From: Alistipes sp.
Lineage (GTDB): Bacteria; Bacteroidota; Bacteroidia; Bacteroidales; Rikenellaceae
Assembly: GCA_017935185.1 (NCBI GenBank)
Contig: JAGBIC010000024.1
Coordinates: forward strand, 1-64,000
Direction of reading: 5' to 3'
DNA: 64,000 nt
Of the stretch, positions 17,818-26,526 are shown piece after piece; positions within the stretch are counted from its first letter, which is position 1; every line of letters begins with the position of its first letter. The notes under the pieces were generated by a model. It was not told the DNA's origin. It ran no database searches and saw nothing but the letters and a program-made list of their open reading frames with translations. The position numbers and the translations under genes are program-made.

Positions 17818-17846
17818 CCGCATAAGAAACCTTAAAATACAACCAT

Positions 17847-18512
17847 ATGAAGATCAATAAAGAAGGTTACAGAATCATCGCCATATCGGGTCTTATCTGC
17901 CTTGTACTATGGTCGCTGATATACTATTTCCAGAGCCAGCATCTGGGAACTGGACTTCTTGCCACCAGCGCGGTAATACTCATTGCATTCTGGTTCTTTA
18001 TCGTGGCTTTTTTCCGCGAGCCACGCCGTGTGAAAATCCACGACCCGGAACTTGTATTCTCACCATGTGACGGCAGGGTTGTTGTTACCGAAATTGTGCA
18101 TGAGGATGAATATATCAAGGAGGAGATGTTGCAGATTTCAATCTTTATGTCGATTACAAACATCCACATGAACTGGCTTCCGGTAGGTGGTCAGGTTGAG
18201 TATTACAAATACCACCCCGGCCGTTTTCTGATTGCATGGCATCCCAAGTCATCAACCGAAAATGAGCGTACCACCACCGTAGTGAAGATGGAGAATCAGA
18301 AACGAGTACTCTTCCGACAGGTGGCAGGACTCATTGCACGTCGCATAGTATCCTACATAAAAGTTGGCGACAATGTATCGCAGAACGATGTATTCGGATT
18401 CATCAAGTTTGGCTCACGCATTGATGTATTGGTACCAAAGAACAGCGAGTTGCTTGTTGAGATCGGTGACCCCGTAGTAGGCTCCCAGACTCCTTTGGTG
18501 CGACTACACTAA
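17847..18512 (+). CDS. psd: phosphatidylserine decarboxylase proenzyme
   Basis: Psd makes phosphatidylethanolamine using a pyruvoyl group formed by self-cleavage. The short 221-residue form has the cleavage site Gly189-Ser190 in KFGSRIDV, which is the usual variant in short bacterial Psd enzymes, and an N-terminal membrane hairpin (about 10-55). It follows cdsA by 29 bases, consistent with a lipid synthesis unit. Confidence 0.94.
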   Translation: MKINKEGYRIIAISGLICLVLWSLIYYFQSQHLGTGLLATSAVILIAFWFFIVAFFREPRRVKIHDPELVFSPCDGRVVVTEIVHEDEYIKEEMLQISIFMSITNIHMNWLPVGGQVEYYKYHPGRFLIAWHPKSSTENERTTTVVKMENQKRVLFRQVAGLIARRIVSYIKVGDNVSQNDVFGFIKFGSRIDVLVPKNSELLVEIGDPVVGSQTPLVRLH

Positions 18513-18539
18513 TAAAACGGATTTAACGACAATAAACAA

Positions 18540-19646
18540 ATGAGCATCACCCCTCAGAACATACTTCGTTTCACAGTCGGCCTTATCATTACGGCCGCCA
18601 TACTATTTGTGATGTGGTATTTCAGTTCAGTGGTGATCTACATCCTTGTGTCAGCCGTATTGGCCATCATGGGGCGTCCGCTCGTAAATTGGATTTCAAA
18701 ACAGCATATTGGTCGTTTCCAAATGCCACGATGGGCGGCAGCTTCGATTACTTTATTGGCGATACTGGTTCTTTTCATGTCGATATTCTCGCTCTTTATA
18801 CCGCTTATTTTCAGTAAGATAAACGAGTTTGCGCACCTCGACTTCAAGACAGTACTAGCCTCCGTCGAGCAACCTATCGCCCACGCACAGGCCTATCTTC
18901 AGCACACATTTGCATTGCCGGAAACGCAATTCTCGCTTACCGACACGTTGATAACCTCGCTCAAGGGATTGATAAACTACGACACGCTGAACAACACATT
19001 CACATCAATAGTGGGGACAGCGCTGTCGATGCTTATAACAATATTCTCCATCTCGTTTATCACATTCTTCTTCCTCAAAGAGGACGGATTGTTCTACTCG
19101 ATGGTAAAAGCGATGTTTCCCGAAAGGTTGCAGAATAATGTAACACACGCATTAGACTCTATCACACTACTATTATCACGCTATTTTACCGGAATATTGA
19201 CCGAGAGCCTTATACTAATGGTTATAATATCGACCATAATGATTCTCTTCGGCATGAAAACCGACAATGCGTTATTGATAGGACTAATAATGGGTGTTAT
19301 GAATGTTGTGCCCTACGCCGGGCCTCTAATGGGAGGTATCGTATCGGCATTCATTGGCCTGGTTACACCTATTGACGGCATGACAGCTGTCAGCACAATG
19401 ACTATCATAATCTGCACCCTGATGTGTGTTAAGGGTGTAGACGACTTCATTCTACAACCCACAATCTACTCGGAACGAGTTAAGGCACATCCGCTTGAAG
19501 TATTCCTTGTAATTCTCATTGCTGGATATATGGCCGGTATTTTAGGCATGCTTCTGGCCATCCCATCATACACCGTACTGCGAGTACTTGCAAAAGAATT
19601 CTTCTCGGAGTTCTCGCTTGTGCAAAAGTTAACACAAAATATATAG
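18540..19646 (+). CDS. AI-2E family transporter (PerM-like)
   Basis: The 368-residue product has seven to eight membrane helices and the family segments FFFLKEDGLFYSMV and MGVMNVVPYAGPLMGG. AI-2E proteins include exporters of autoinducer-2 and Na+/H+ antiporters, so the substrate cannot be named. It lies 27 bases after psd, and the riboflavin kinase gene starts on the base after its stop, so the two are translationally linked. Confidence 0.85.
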   Translation: MSITPQNILRFTVGLIITAAILFVMWYFSSVVIYILVSAVLAIMGRPLVNWISKQHIGRFQMPRWAAASITLLAILVLFMSIFSLFIPLIFSKINEFAHLDFKTVLASVEQPIAHAQAYLQHTFALPETQFSLTDTLITSLKGLINYDTLNNTFTSIVGTALSMLITIFSISFITFFFLKEDGLFYSMVKAMFPERLQNNVTHALDSITLLLSRYFTGILTESLILMVIISTIMILFGMKTDNALLIGLIMGVMNVVPYAGPLMGGIVSAFIGLVTPIDGMTAVSTMTIIICTLMCVKGVDDFILQPTIYSERVKAHPLEVFLVILIAGYMAGILGMLLAIPSYTVLRVLAKEFFSEFSLVQKLTQNI

Positions 19647-19994
19647 ATGATTATAACAGGCAAAGTAATACACGGCGCACAGCTTGGACGCAAGATGGGA
19701 TTTCCCACGGCAAATATCGATGCAAGCGAATTGCACGACGCAGACAACGGAGTATACTCTTCGCGTGTAAGAATCAGCCAAAAAGAGTATAAAGCAATGT
19801 CAAATCTGGGTATGCGTCCTTCTGTTGACGGCCGCACACGATTACTTGAAACCCACATCTTCGATTTTGATGGTGATTTATATAACAAAACAATCGAAGT
19901 AGAACTACTCGATAAAATTCGTGATGAGCGACATTTCTCATCGCTGGAAGAACTTAAGAATCAGCTTAACAGCGATGCTATCTTATGCAGATAG
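19647..19994 (+). CDS. stand-alone riboflavin kinase domain
   Basis: The 115-residue product corresponds only to the flavokinase half of RibF: GRKMGFPTANI near residue 14 (ATP/Mg site), NGVYSSRVRI, and the catalytic Glu region LLETHIFDFDGDLY followed by VELLDKIRDERHF. The N-terminal FAD synthetase domain of the usual bifunctional bacterial RibF (about 310 residues) is absent, and nothing upstream encodes it because the preceding gene is the transporter. The domain itself looks complete and should make FMN. A separate FAD synthetase or full RibF must exist elsewhere if FAD is made. The terminator follows at 20,012. Confidence 0.85.
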   Translation: MIITGKVIHGAQLGRKMGFPTANIDASELHDADNGVYSSRVRISQKEYKAMSNLGMRPSVDGRTRLLETHIFDFDGDLYNKTIEVELLDKIRDERHFSSLEELKNQLNSDAILCR

Positions 19995-20011
19995 ATTAGT
20001 CGTAGATACAA

Positions 20012-20050
20012 ATAAATCGGAGTTGTTTGTTAATAACAACTCCGATTTAT
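20012..20050. terminator. bidirectional terminator, 16-base perfect stem
   Basis: ATAAATCGGAGTTGTT (20012-20027) and AACAACTCCGATTTAT (20035-20050) pair perfectly around a 7-base loop. It separates the rsfS operon from the convergent yidC gene and can end transcription from both sides. Confidence 0.85.
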
Positions 20051-20067
20051 TATATAAGGTCAACAAA

Positions 20068-22002
20068 CTACTTGCGCTTGGCCTTTTGCTGCTGGCGCAT
20101 CATCTCCTCCTGCTGACGCATAAGTTCCTCGTAACGCAGCTGGAATTTCGACTTCTTGCTATTCTTGCGCTTGGCTGAATTCTTCTCCATAATATAACGG
20201 ATCTTATCGTCATCAACAAAGCGACGCATGCTTGTCATGATAATCATGGTGAGAATCTGCGACACCAAATAATAGTAGCACAAACCAGAAGCAAAATCGT
20301 TAAACCAGAAGAGCATCATTGCCGGCATCATGTAGACCATCATAAACTTCATTCCTGCCATACCGGGCTGATTTGCCGTACCCTGCTGCTGATATGTGAA
20401 ATGCGAGAAACCAACCATTGTCACGCACATCAACAATGCAAAGAGGCTCACATGATCGCCATACCACGGAATAGAGAAAGGCAACTGCAACACACTATCA
20501 TACGATGATAGGTCATCGGCCCACAAGAACGACTGGCCACGCAACTCAATACTCACAGGGAAGAAGCGGAACAATGCCCACAGCAAGGGCAACTGAATTA
20601 ACATGGGAAGACATCCGCCCATGGGGTTAATACCTGCCTTCTTATATAAATTCATCATCTCCTGCTGCTTCTTCATGGCATCCTCCTGACGAGGATACTT
20701 CTCATTCAAAGCATCCATCTCAGGCTTAATCACACGCATCTTGGCGGTAGAGAGGTAGCTCTTATAGGTCAACGGGAAAATCAGAATTTTGACTAGGATT
20801 GTAAGAATCAGGATAATAATACCGAAACTTGCAATATAGTTACGCAAGAAATCGAACACAGGAATTACAATCCAGCGGTTGAACCAACCAACCAGCCAGC
20901 CGCCCAACGGAATAAGGCGCTCCATAGCAATACTCTCGCCATCGGGACCCACAACATTCGACAACACGGCATACTTATTGGGACCACAGTATAGCGAGAA
21001 TGAGTAATCGGTAATTTGAGGATTATATTTCACACCCATACGGGCCGTATAATTCTTCAAGAAACCTGAACCCTCGGCAGCTGTTGTGAAGCCCATATCA
21101 GCATATGCAAAGTTATCACGAGCGATGAAAGCCTGCGAAAAGAACTGCTGACGGAAAGCCACCCAATTCACTTCGCTCTGCAACTGCTCGGATTTATCGC
21201 TCTCGCTCATACCCAAATCCTCGACATCCTCCTCGCCGGGCAAACGGTATGAGAGAGTTGTATAGAGATTCTCGTTCTTATAGCTACGCTCGTTCTGATA
21301 GGTGGTGTTACTCCACTCCATGCCGATGGTTGACTGCCCCGCCATAATCGGAGCCAGGTTTACCATCTTAACATTGAAATCGAGCATATAATCACGTGCC
21401 GGATCCTTCTTGTCGTAGAGTGTATACTCATACTGCAATACTGCGCCCGGAGCAACCTCCAAAGTCATGGTAAGAACCTGCGCATCACCCAAACGATGCA
21501 CACCCTCGTTTTTAAAGACATACTCCGAAGTATTCACCGGAACATTTTTCAAGCCATTCTTAACATAGAACTCCATGTCAAACTTGGCAGTCGCGGGATC
21601 AAAGAGAACAATCTTCTCGTTTCTCTCCTCCTTGGGGGCATATTTGGTATACTCCTTAAGCACGACCTTCTGCATCATAGCACCCTTAGTGCTAAAATCC
21701 ACCGACAAATAGTCATTCGACATATTTACCACTTCGCTCTCGAGGTTGCGTGAAGCGACAAGTGTTGCTCCAAACATATCCACCTCGCGTTGTGCGGCCA
21801 ATGAATCGGCATTGATAGTCTGCTCCGCAGATGTCTGTACGGTCTGCTCGGCCGAAGCCTCGGCCTGCTGTGATGCAAGCTCCTCGGCCTGCACCTGCTC
21901 CATATATTCTTGATATTTAGCCTGCTGTTTGGAACTATACATCACATAGCCGATAAAAATCAGCGACATGAGAACAATTCCAATGATAGTTTTTTTATCC
22001 AT
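20068..22002 (-). CDS. yidC: membrane protein insertase YidC
   Basis: YidC inserts and folds inner-membrane proteins, alone or with SecYEG. The 644-residue product has an N-terminal membrane anchor (about 5-20), a Gln/Ala/Glu-rich linker, a large periplasmic domain, and a C-terminal five-helix insertase core beginning near residue 370. The family segment NPMGGCLPMLIQLPLLWALF is split across the second core helix. The tail is strongly basic (KRKNSKKSK and a final QQKAKRK), as in ribosome-binding YidC tails. It starts 21 bases after pyrG and is probably cotranscribed with it. Confidence 0.94.
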   Translation of the reverse strand: MDKKTIIGIVLMSLIFIGYVMYSSKQQAKYQEYMEQVQAEELASQQAEASAEQTVQTSAEQTINADSLAAQREVDMFGATLVASRNLESEVVNMSNDYLSVDFSTKGAMMQKVVLKEYTKYAPKEERNEKIVLFDPATAKFDMEFYVKNGLKNVPVNTSEYVFKNEGVHRLGDAQVLTMTLEVAPGAVLQYEYTLYDKKDPARDYMLDFNVKMVNLAPIMAGQSTIGMEWSNTTYQNERSYKNENLYTTLSYRLPGEEDVEDLGMSESDKSEQLQSEVNWVAFRQQFFSQAFIARDNFAYADMGFTTAAEGSGFLKNYTARMGVKYNPQITDYSFSLYCGPNKYAVLSNVVGPDGESIAMERLIPLGGWLVGWFNRWIVIPVFDFLRNYIASFGIIILILTILVKILIFPLTYKSYLSTAKMRVIKPEMDALNEKYPRQEDAMKKQQEMMNLYKKAGINPMGGCLPMLIQLPLLWALFRFFPVSIELRGQSFLWADDLSSYDSVLQLPFSIPWYGDHVSLFALLMCVTMVGFSHFTYQQQGTANQPGMAGMKFMMVYMMPAMMLFWFNDFASGLCYYYLVSQILTMIIMTSMRRFVDDDKIRYIMEKNSAKRKNSKKSKFQLRYEELMRQQEEMMRQQQKAKRK

Positions 22003-22023
22003 TTTAAGATATTAACACGTTAA

Positions 22024-23667
22024 TTATTTTGCGGCTTTCTTCGCCTTACAATTTTTCTGAAACTCAAGGGCGGCAGCCACAAATGCTACAAACAAAGGCG
22101 CAGGAGTTGCTACTGTGCTCTTATACTCGGGATTATACTGTGTTGCCACATACCACGGATGGCCGCTCAACTCGATTACCTCAACCAAACCGGTCTCAGG
22201 GTTGATTCCCGATGCAATAATACCGGCATCCTCAAACTGCTTGAGATACTCTCCATTAAACTCATAGCGATGGCGGTGACGCTCCACGATAGAATCGGCG
22301 CCATAGGCCTGATGAGCCTTCGAGCCGGCCTTGAGCGCACATGGATAACCACCCAAACGCATAGTGCCACCCTTCTCGGTAACCTTCTTCTGCTCCTCCA
22401 TAAGGTCGATAACGGGAGCTTTGGTCTGCGGGTCAAGCTCTTTAGAGTGGGCATCCTTCAAATTGAGCACATTGCGGGCAAACTCAACAACGGCAGCCTG
22501 CATACCCAAACCGATACCAAAGAATGGGATATTATTCTCGCGGGCATACTTCACTGCCTCAACCTTACCGTCAAAGCCACGCACACCCGAACCCGGAGCT
22601 ACAAAGATACCTGATTTGCCACCCAGCAACTCCTCGGCATTTGCTGCGGTAAGCTGCTCGGCAGGGACATAGGTAACCTTCACCTTGCAGTGGTTTGTCG
22701 CACCGGCATGGATAAATGACTCGTTGATTGACTTGTAGGCATCGGGTAACTCGGTATACTTACCAACCAATGCAACCTCAACATTATACTTGGGATTCTT
22801 AATCTTATCCACGAACTCGCTCCATGACTTAAGGTTTGGCTCCTCGCTATCGGTAATACCCAACTTACGCAGAATTACATCATCAAGATGCTGATCGTGC
22901 ATACGCAAGGGGACCTCATAGATTGTGGGAACATCGATAGATTCAACTACGGCATCGGTAGTTACGTTGCAGAACAACGCCACCTTATTTCGAACATCCT
23001 CGGGCAAGCTATGCTCGGCACGCAACACCAGAACATCGGGCTGCACACCCTCCGACTGGAGCTCCTTTACAGAGTGCTGGGTGGGCTTTGTCTTCATCTC
23101 ACATGCCGCAGCCATATAAGGCACCCAGGCCAAATGTATCAGCAACGAATTCTGATAACCCAACTGATTACGAAGCTGTCGTACAGACTCGATGTAAGGC
23201 AATGACTCGATATCACCTACCGTTCCACCAATCTCCGAGATAATCACATCATATTTCTTGGTTGCACCCAACAACTGTATACGACGTTTAATTTCGTCAG
23301 TGATATGGGGAATTACCTGCACAGTCTTACCCATATACTCGCCACGGCGCTCCTTCTCAAGAATCTCTTTGTATATCTTACCTGTGGTGACAGTGTTGTT
23401 CTTAGATGTTGTTATAGAAGTAAAACGCTCATAGTGGCCCAAATCGAGATCACACTCTGTACCATCCTCCGTAACATAGCTCTCACCATGCTCATAGGGA
23501 TTCAAACGACCCGGATCAGCATTGATATAGGGATCAAACTTCTGTACTGTAACAGAATAACCACGTGATTGCAACAGTCGTGCAACTGTTGCCGAAATAA
23601 TACCTTTACCAAGCGATGACGCTACACCTCCCGTAACGAAGATGTATTTTGGTTTACTCAATTTCAT
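22024..23667 (-). CDS. pyrG: CTP synthase with inactivated glutaminase site
   Basis: PyrG converts UTP to CTP using ATP and ammonia, normally taken from glutamine. The N-terminal synthetase domain is intact (GGVASSLGKG P-loop, FDPYINADPG, GTVGDIES). The glutaminase domain is not. The nucleophile in GICLGMQ is Gly386 (codon GGT at 22512-22510), giving GIGLGMQ. The catalytic His of the HPE triad is Asn512 (codon AAT at 22134-22132), giving QYNPEY. The triad Glu514 and the RHRHRYEFN segment remain. The oxyanion segment reads PGSGVRG instead of the usual GFG form. Each change is one base from the normal codon. The predicted enzyme uses free ammonia. Length (547 residues) and overall conservation argue against a pseudogene. 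Confidence 0.95.
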   Translation of the reverse strand: MKLSKPKYIFVTGGVASSLGKGIISATVARLLQSRGYSVTVQKFDPYINADPGRLNPYEHGESYVTEDGTECDLDLGHYERFTSITTSKNNTVTTGKIYKEILEKERRGEYMGKTVQVIPHITDEIKRRIQLLGATKKYDVIISEIGGTVGDIESLPYIESVRQLRNQLGYQNSLLIHLAWVPYMAAACEMKTKPTQHSVKELQSEGVQPDVLVLRAEHSLPEDVRNKVALFCNVTTDAVVESIDVPTIYEVPLRMHDQHLDDVILRKLGITDSEEPNLKSWSEFVDKIKNPKYNVEVALVGKYTELPDAYKSINESFIHAGATNHCKVKVTYVPAEQLTAANAEELLGGKSGIFVAPGSGVRGFDGKVEAVKYARENNIPFFGIGLGMQAAVVEFARNVLNLKDAHSKELDPQTKAPVIDLMEEQKKVTEKGGTMRLGGYPCALKAGSKAHQAYGADSIVERHRHRYEFNGEYLKQFEDAGIIASGINPETGLVEVIELSGHPWYVATQYNPEYKSTVATPAPLFVAFVAAALEFQKNCKAKKAAK

Positions 23668-23738
23668 AACTCTATTATTAACTAATGTTTAAACAACAAA
23701 CTAAACCGTAATCAAAGACCGATCGCCTTGTGTGCATC

Positions 23739-25715
23739 TTACTCCTTTTCGGCAACGCCCTCAGAAGTCTGCATATCTATCATCTGAACCTTCTCGATAG
23801 TATCCTGAAGTTCTTGTTTTGCACGAGCAATCTTTTCGCGAATATCGGCTATCATAGCCTCGGCATTCTTTGATTTCGAGAAGAATCCGATGTTATTCTC
23901 CAACAAAGCGATATCCTGCTCCATCTGACGTACCTTGCCATAAAGACGCTCTCGCTCGTTACGAAGACGCTTATCGCCTCCATTCTTCATATCCTGCAAA
24001 CGCTCCTTATAGCGATTCATCGAACGATCACGCTCCGAGCCACGCAATATACCGAACATCTGGTCTACAGCCTGCTTATATTTCTTCTGGATAGAATCCT
24101 TCTGCTTGATGGGCACATAACCAATCTCACTCCAGCGGCGTTGGAACTCCTTAATGGCATTGTATCCCTCGCTCTTGATATCGGCAGCCATCATCTCCTC
24201 GATCAGAGCCAATTTCTTTTGCAAGTTTGCCTCGTGCTCATCCTCAATGCTGGCAAAATGTTGCGACTTACGCTCAAAGAATTTATCGCACGCCGCACGG
24301 AATCGTTTCCACACCTGATCAGAGTAACGACGTGACACGACACCCACCTCTTTCCACTTTGCCTGCAAAGCCAGCAACTCATCGGTGGCATGTTTCCAAT
24401 CCTCGCTACCCTGCAAAGCTTCGGCGGCCTCGCAAATCTCTATCTTGAGTTGCAGATTGTGCTCCATCTCGCTCTTTACACCTGCATAGTATTCGCGCTT
24501 GGCCTCGAAGAATCGGTCACAAGCTGTGCGGAAACGCTCATAAATGCGGGTGTTATCCTTCTTGGGGGCAAAGCCGATGGTACGCCACACCTTCTGAATC
24601 TCCAACAGATTTTCGCTCGCCTTATTCCACTCCTTGCGAGAGGTATAAAGTTGCTCGGCAAGAGCCTCGGTCTTGGCGCAAAGCTCACTCTTGAGTTCGA
24701 GGTTTTTCATCTGCTCCTGCTTCAGAGCATCGAAGAACTCCTGATGCTGCTTATTTATTCGGCTTGAAGCCGCCTTAAACCGCTCCCACAACGGCTCTTT
24801 GTACTCATTTGCCACAGGACCAATCTCACGCCACTCATCATGGAGCTTCTGCAATTTATGGAAAGCATCCACAATGGAAGGCTCGACAACAAGCGCCTCG
24901 GCCTGCTCGCAAAGTTGCAGTTTCTGCTCGTAATTCTTCTTGAGATCCAGATCTCGCAACTCTTTATTTATCTTGATAAAATTGTAAAAATTCTCAACAT
25001 GCAGGTTGTATGTCTCCCACAAATCCTTCATCTTTTGCTGGGGAACTACACCAGCCTCCTTCCAACGCTGCTGCAACTCGCGGAATTTGGCAAAGGTATT
25101 GTTTAACGTCTCATCCGAATTAACCAACTCCTTTAACTCCTCGATGATAGCGAGTTTGGCCTGGAGATTCTCCTCCTTAATCTTGTCAAGTGATGAGATA
25201 TACTCGTCACGACGCTGACGATACTCTTTGAACAACTCCTTGAGTCTGACCTCTGCCTCATCTACCGCCGGCACGAACTCGGCCTGCTCGCCATTCTCGG
25301 TCTCGAAAGCTTTGCGTGCAGCATCCAGTTCGGCACGATGCAACTTGTAGAAAGCAATCTTAATAGCCTCAACACTTTTACGAAGAGTTTGCACCGGCTC
25401 CGACTCAAGCATATTGGCAAATATTTCAACAAGCTCCTGCTTGCTCTTGCCACTCAAATCATTTTTGTCGACATCAGCCACAGCCTCCTCCTCGGCCATT
25501 TCACCTTCAATGGCAAGACCGGCCTGCTCGGCATCGAGTTGGGCATTCTCCTCGCTAAAATCTGCAACGGCCTCTGACTCCGCTGCCACATTAACATTCT
25601 CACAATCAGCGACCTCTTCAAAAGTTTTCTGATTGATTGTAGGTTGATTTTTCACATCTTCGGCATTGCCGACAAGCTCCACAGGAGCTGCATGGTTAGA
25701 ATTTTCAGTAGCCAT
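23739..25715 (-). CDS. DUF349 repeat, coiled-coil protein
   Basis: The 658-residue product starts at the ATG at 25715; the GTG one codon upstream is less likely. An acidic low-complexity N-terminus (about 1-95) is followed by repeated helical units of about 70 residues. Each contains a variant of RWKEAGVVP, EWREIGPVA, VWRTIGFAP, KWKEVGVVS or RWSEIGYVP, the hallmark of DUF349. The tail (about 570-640) is coiled coil. The protein has no membrane segment or enzyme motif and its role is unknown. Large acidic DUF349 proteins are common in Bacteroidetes. It is divergent from the response regulator gene at 25,845. Confidence 0.82.
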   Translation of the reverse strand: MATENSNHAAPVELVGNAEDVKNQPTINQKTFEEVADCENVNVAAESEAVADFSEENAQLDAEQAGLAIEGEMAEEEAVADVDKNDLSGKSKQELVEIFANMLESEPVQTLRKSVEAIKIAFYKLHRAELDAARKAFETENGEQAEFVPAVDEAEVRLKELFKEYRQRRDEYISSLDKIKEENLQAKLAIIEELKELVNSDETLNNTFAKFRELQQRWKEAGVVPQQKMKDLWETYNLHVENFYNFIKINKELRDLDLKKNYEQKLQLCEQAEALVVEPSIVDAFHKLQKLHDEWREIGPVANEYKEPLWERFKAASSRINKQHQEFFDALKQEQMKNLELKSELCAKTEALAEQLYTSRKEWNKASENLLEIQKVWRTIGFAPKKDNTRIYERFRTACDRFFEAKREYYAGVKSEMEHNLQLKIEICEAAEALQGSEDWKHATDELLALQAKWKEVGVVSRRYSDQVWKRFRAACDKFFERKSQHFASIEDEHEANLQKKLALIEEMMAADIKSEGYNAIKEFQRRWSEIGYVPIKQKDSIQKKYKQAVDQMFGILRGSERDRSMNRYKERLQDMKNGGDKRLRNERERLYGKVRQMEQDIALLENNIGFFSKSKNAEAMIADIREKIARAKQELQDTIEKVQMIDMQTSEGVAEKE

Positions 25716-25764
25716 CACTTATTTGTTTTAATCTCCCCTGCAAAATCGCAGGCATATAGACGTG

Positions 25765-25772
25765 CAAATATA
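25765..25772 (-). promoter_or_regulatory. -7 element for the DUF349 gene
   Basis: TATATTTG on the minus strand matches the consensus. A small CCTGC/GCAGG hairpin (25737-25752) lies in the leader between it and the start codon. Confidence 0.5.
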
Positions 25773-25816
25773 ATGAATTTATCCTATCTCTATCCGTTTT
25801 TTTACACAGTTTTTTG

Positions 25817-25824
25817 TATATTTG
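25817..25824 (+). promoter_or_regulatory. -7 element for the response regulator operon
   Basis: TATATTTG followed by GTAGAAA matches the consensus and gives a very short leader before the ATG at 25845. It is divergent from the DUF349 promoter, 44 bases away. Confidence 0.5.
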
Positions 25825-25844
25825 TAGAAAATTAAATCATAATT

Positions 25845-26522
25845 ATGGGATACCGCATACTACTTATCGATGATGAGGACGATATTCTGGAGTTCGTGAA
25901 ATACAATCTCGAACGCGACGGATACGAAGTTTTCACTGCATCAAATGGTGCAGACGGCCTGCAGACGGCATTAAAAACCAAACCCCATCTAATTTTGCTT
26001 GACATGATGATGCCCGTTTTGGATGGTATTGAGACTTGCAAAGCGATACGCCGTTCGCCTGCTTTAAAGAATGTCATGGTGGTATTTCTCTCGGCCGTCG
26101 GCAGCGAAGAGACCCAGCTTCAAGGCTACAATGCCGGCGCCGATGACTACATCAACAAACCTATCAAAATGAATATTCTGCGCAGTCGCGTACAAGCTAT
26201 TCTCAAACGCATAAAGCCAGCCGAAGAGTCACAAGACATTGTGATTGACGCCGAACATTTTCTCGTACGACATGGCGAAGAAAACATTGTTCTGCCACGC
26301 AAAGAATTTTCTCTGCTTCAGCTACTTATGTCAGAGCCCGGCAAGTTGTTTACCCGAGATGAAATCTATACGAAAGTATGGGGCAACAAGGTTGTTGTCG
26401 GCGACCGCACAATCGATGTTCACATCCGCAAATTGCGCCAAAAAATCGGAGAAGAGCGCATTGTAACGGTAAAGGGCATGGGATATAAATTCATCAATCC
26501 TGAAGAGGGTCTAACAGAATAA
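25845..26522 (+). CDS. OmpR-family response regulator, RprY-like
   Basis: The 225-residue product has a complete receiver domain: acidic DDEDD after the first strand, phosphoacceptor Asp in LLDMMMP, FLSA and the Lys in NKPIK. A C-terminal winged helix (LPRKEFSLLQLL, then VVGDRTIDVHIRKLRQKIG and VKGMGYKF) binds DNA. It resembles RprY of Bacteroides, but no histidine kinase gene is adjacent, so it is an orphan here. An M64 peptidase gene starts four bases after its stop, so the two are cotranscribed. Confidence 0.9.
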   Translation: MGYRILLIDDEDDILEFVKYNLERDGYEVFTASNGADGLQTALKTKPHLILLDMMMPVLDGIETCKAIRRSPALKNVMVVFLSAVGSEETQLQGYNAGADDYINKPIKMNILRSRVQAILKRIKPAEESQDIVIDAEHFLVRHGEENIVLPRKEFSLLQLLMSEPGKLFTRDEIYTKVWGNKVVVGDRTIDVHIRKLRQKIGEERIVTVKGMGYKFINPEEGLTE

Positions 26523-26526
26523 AAAA

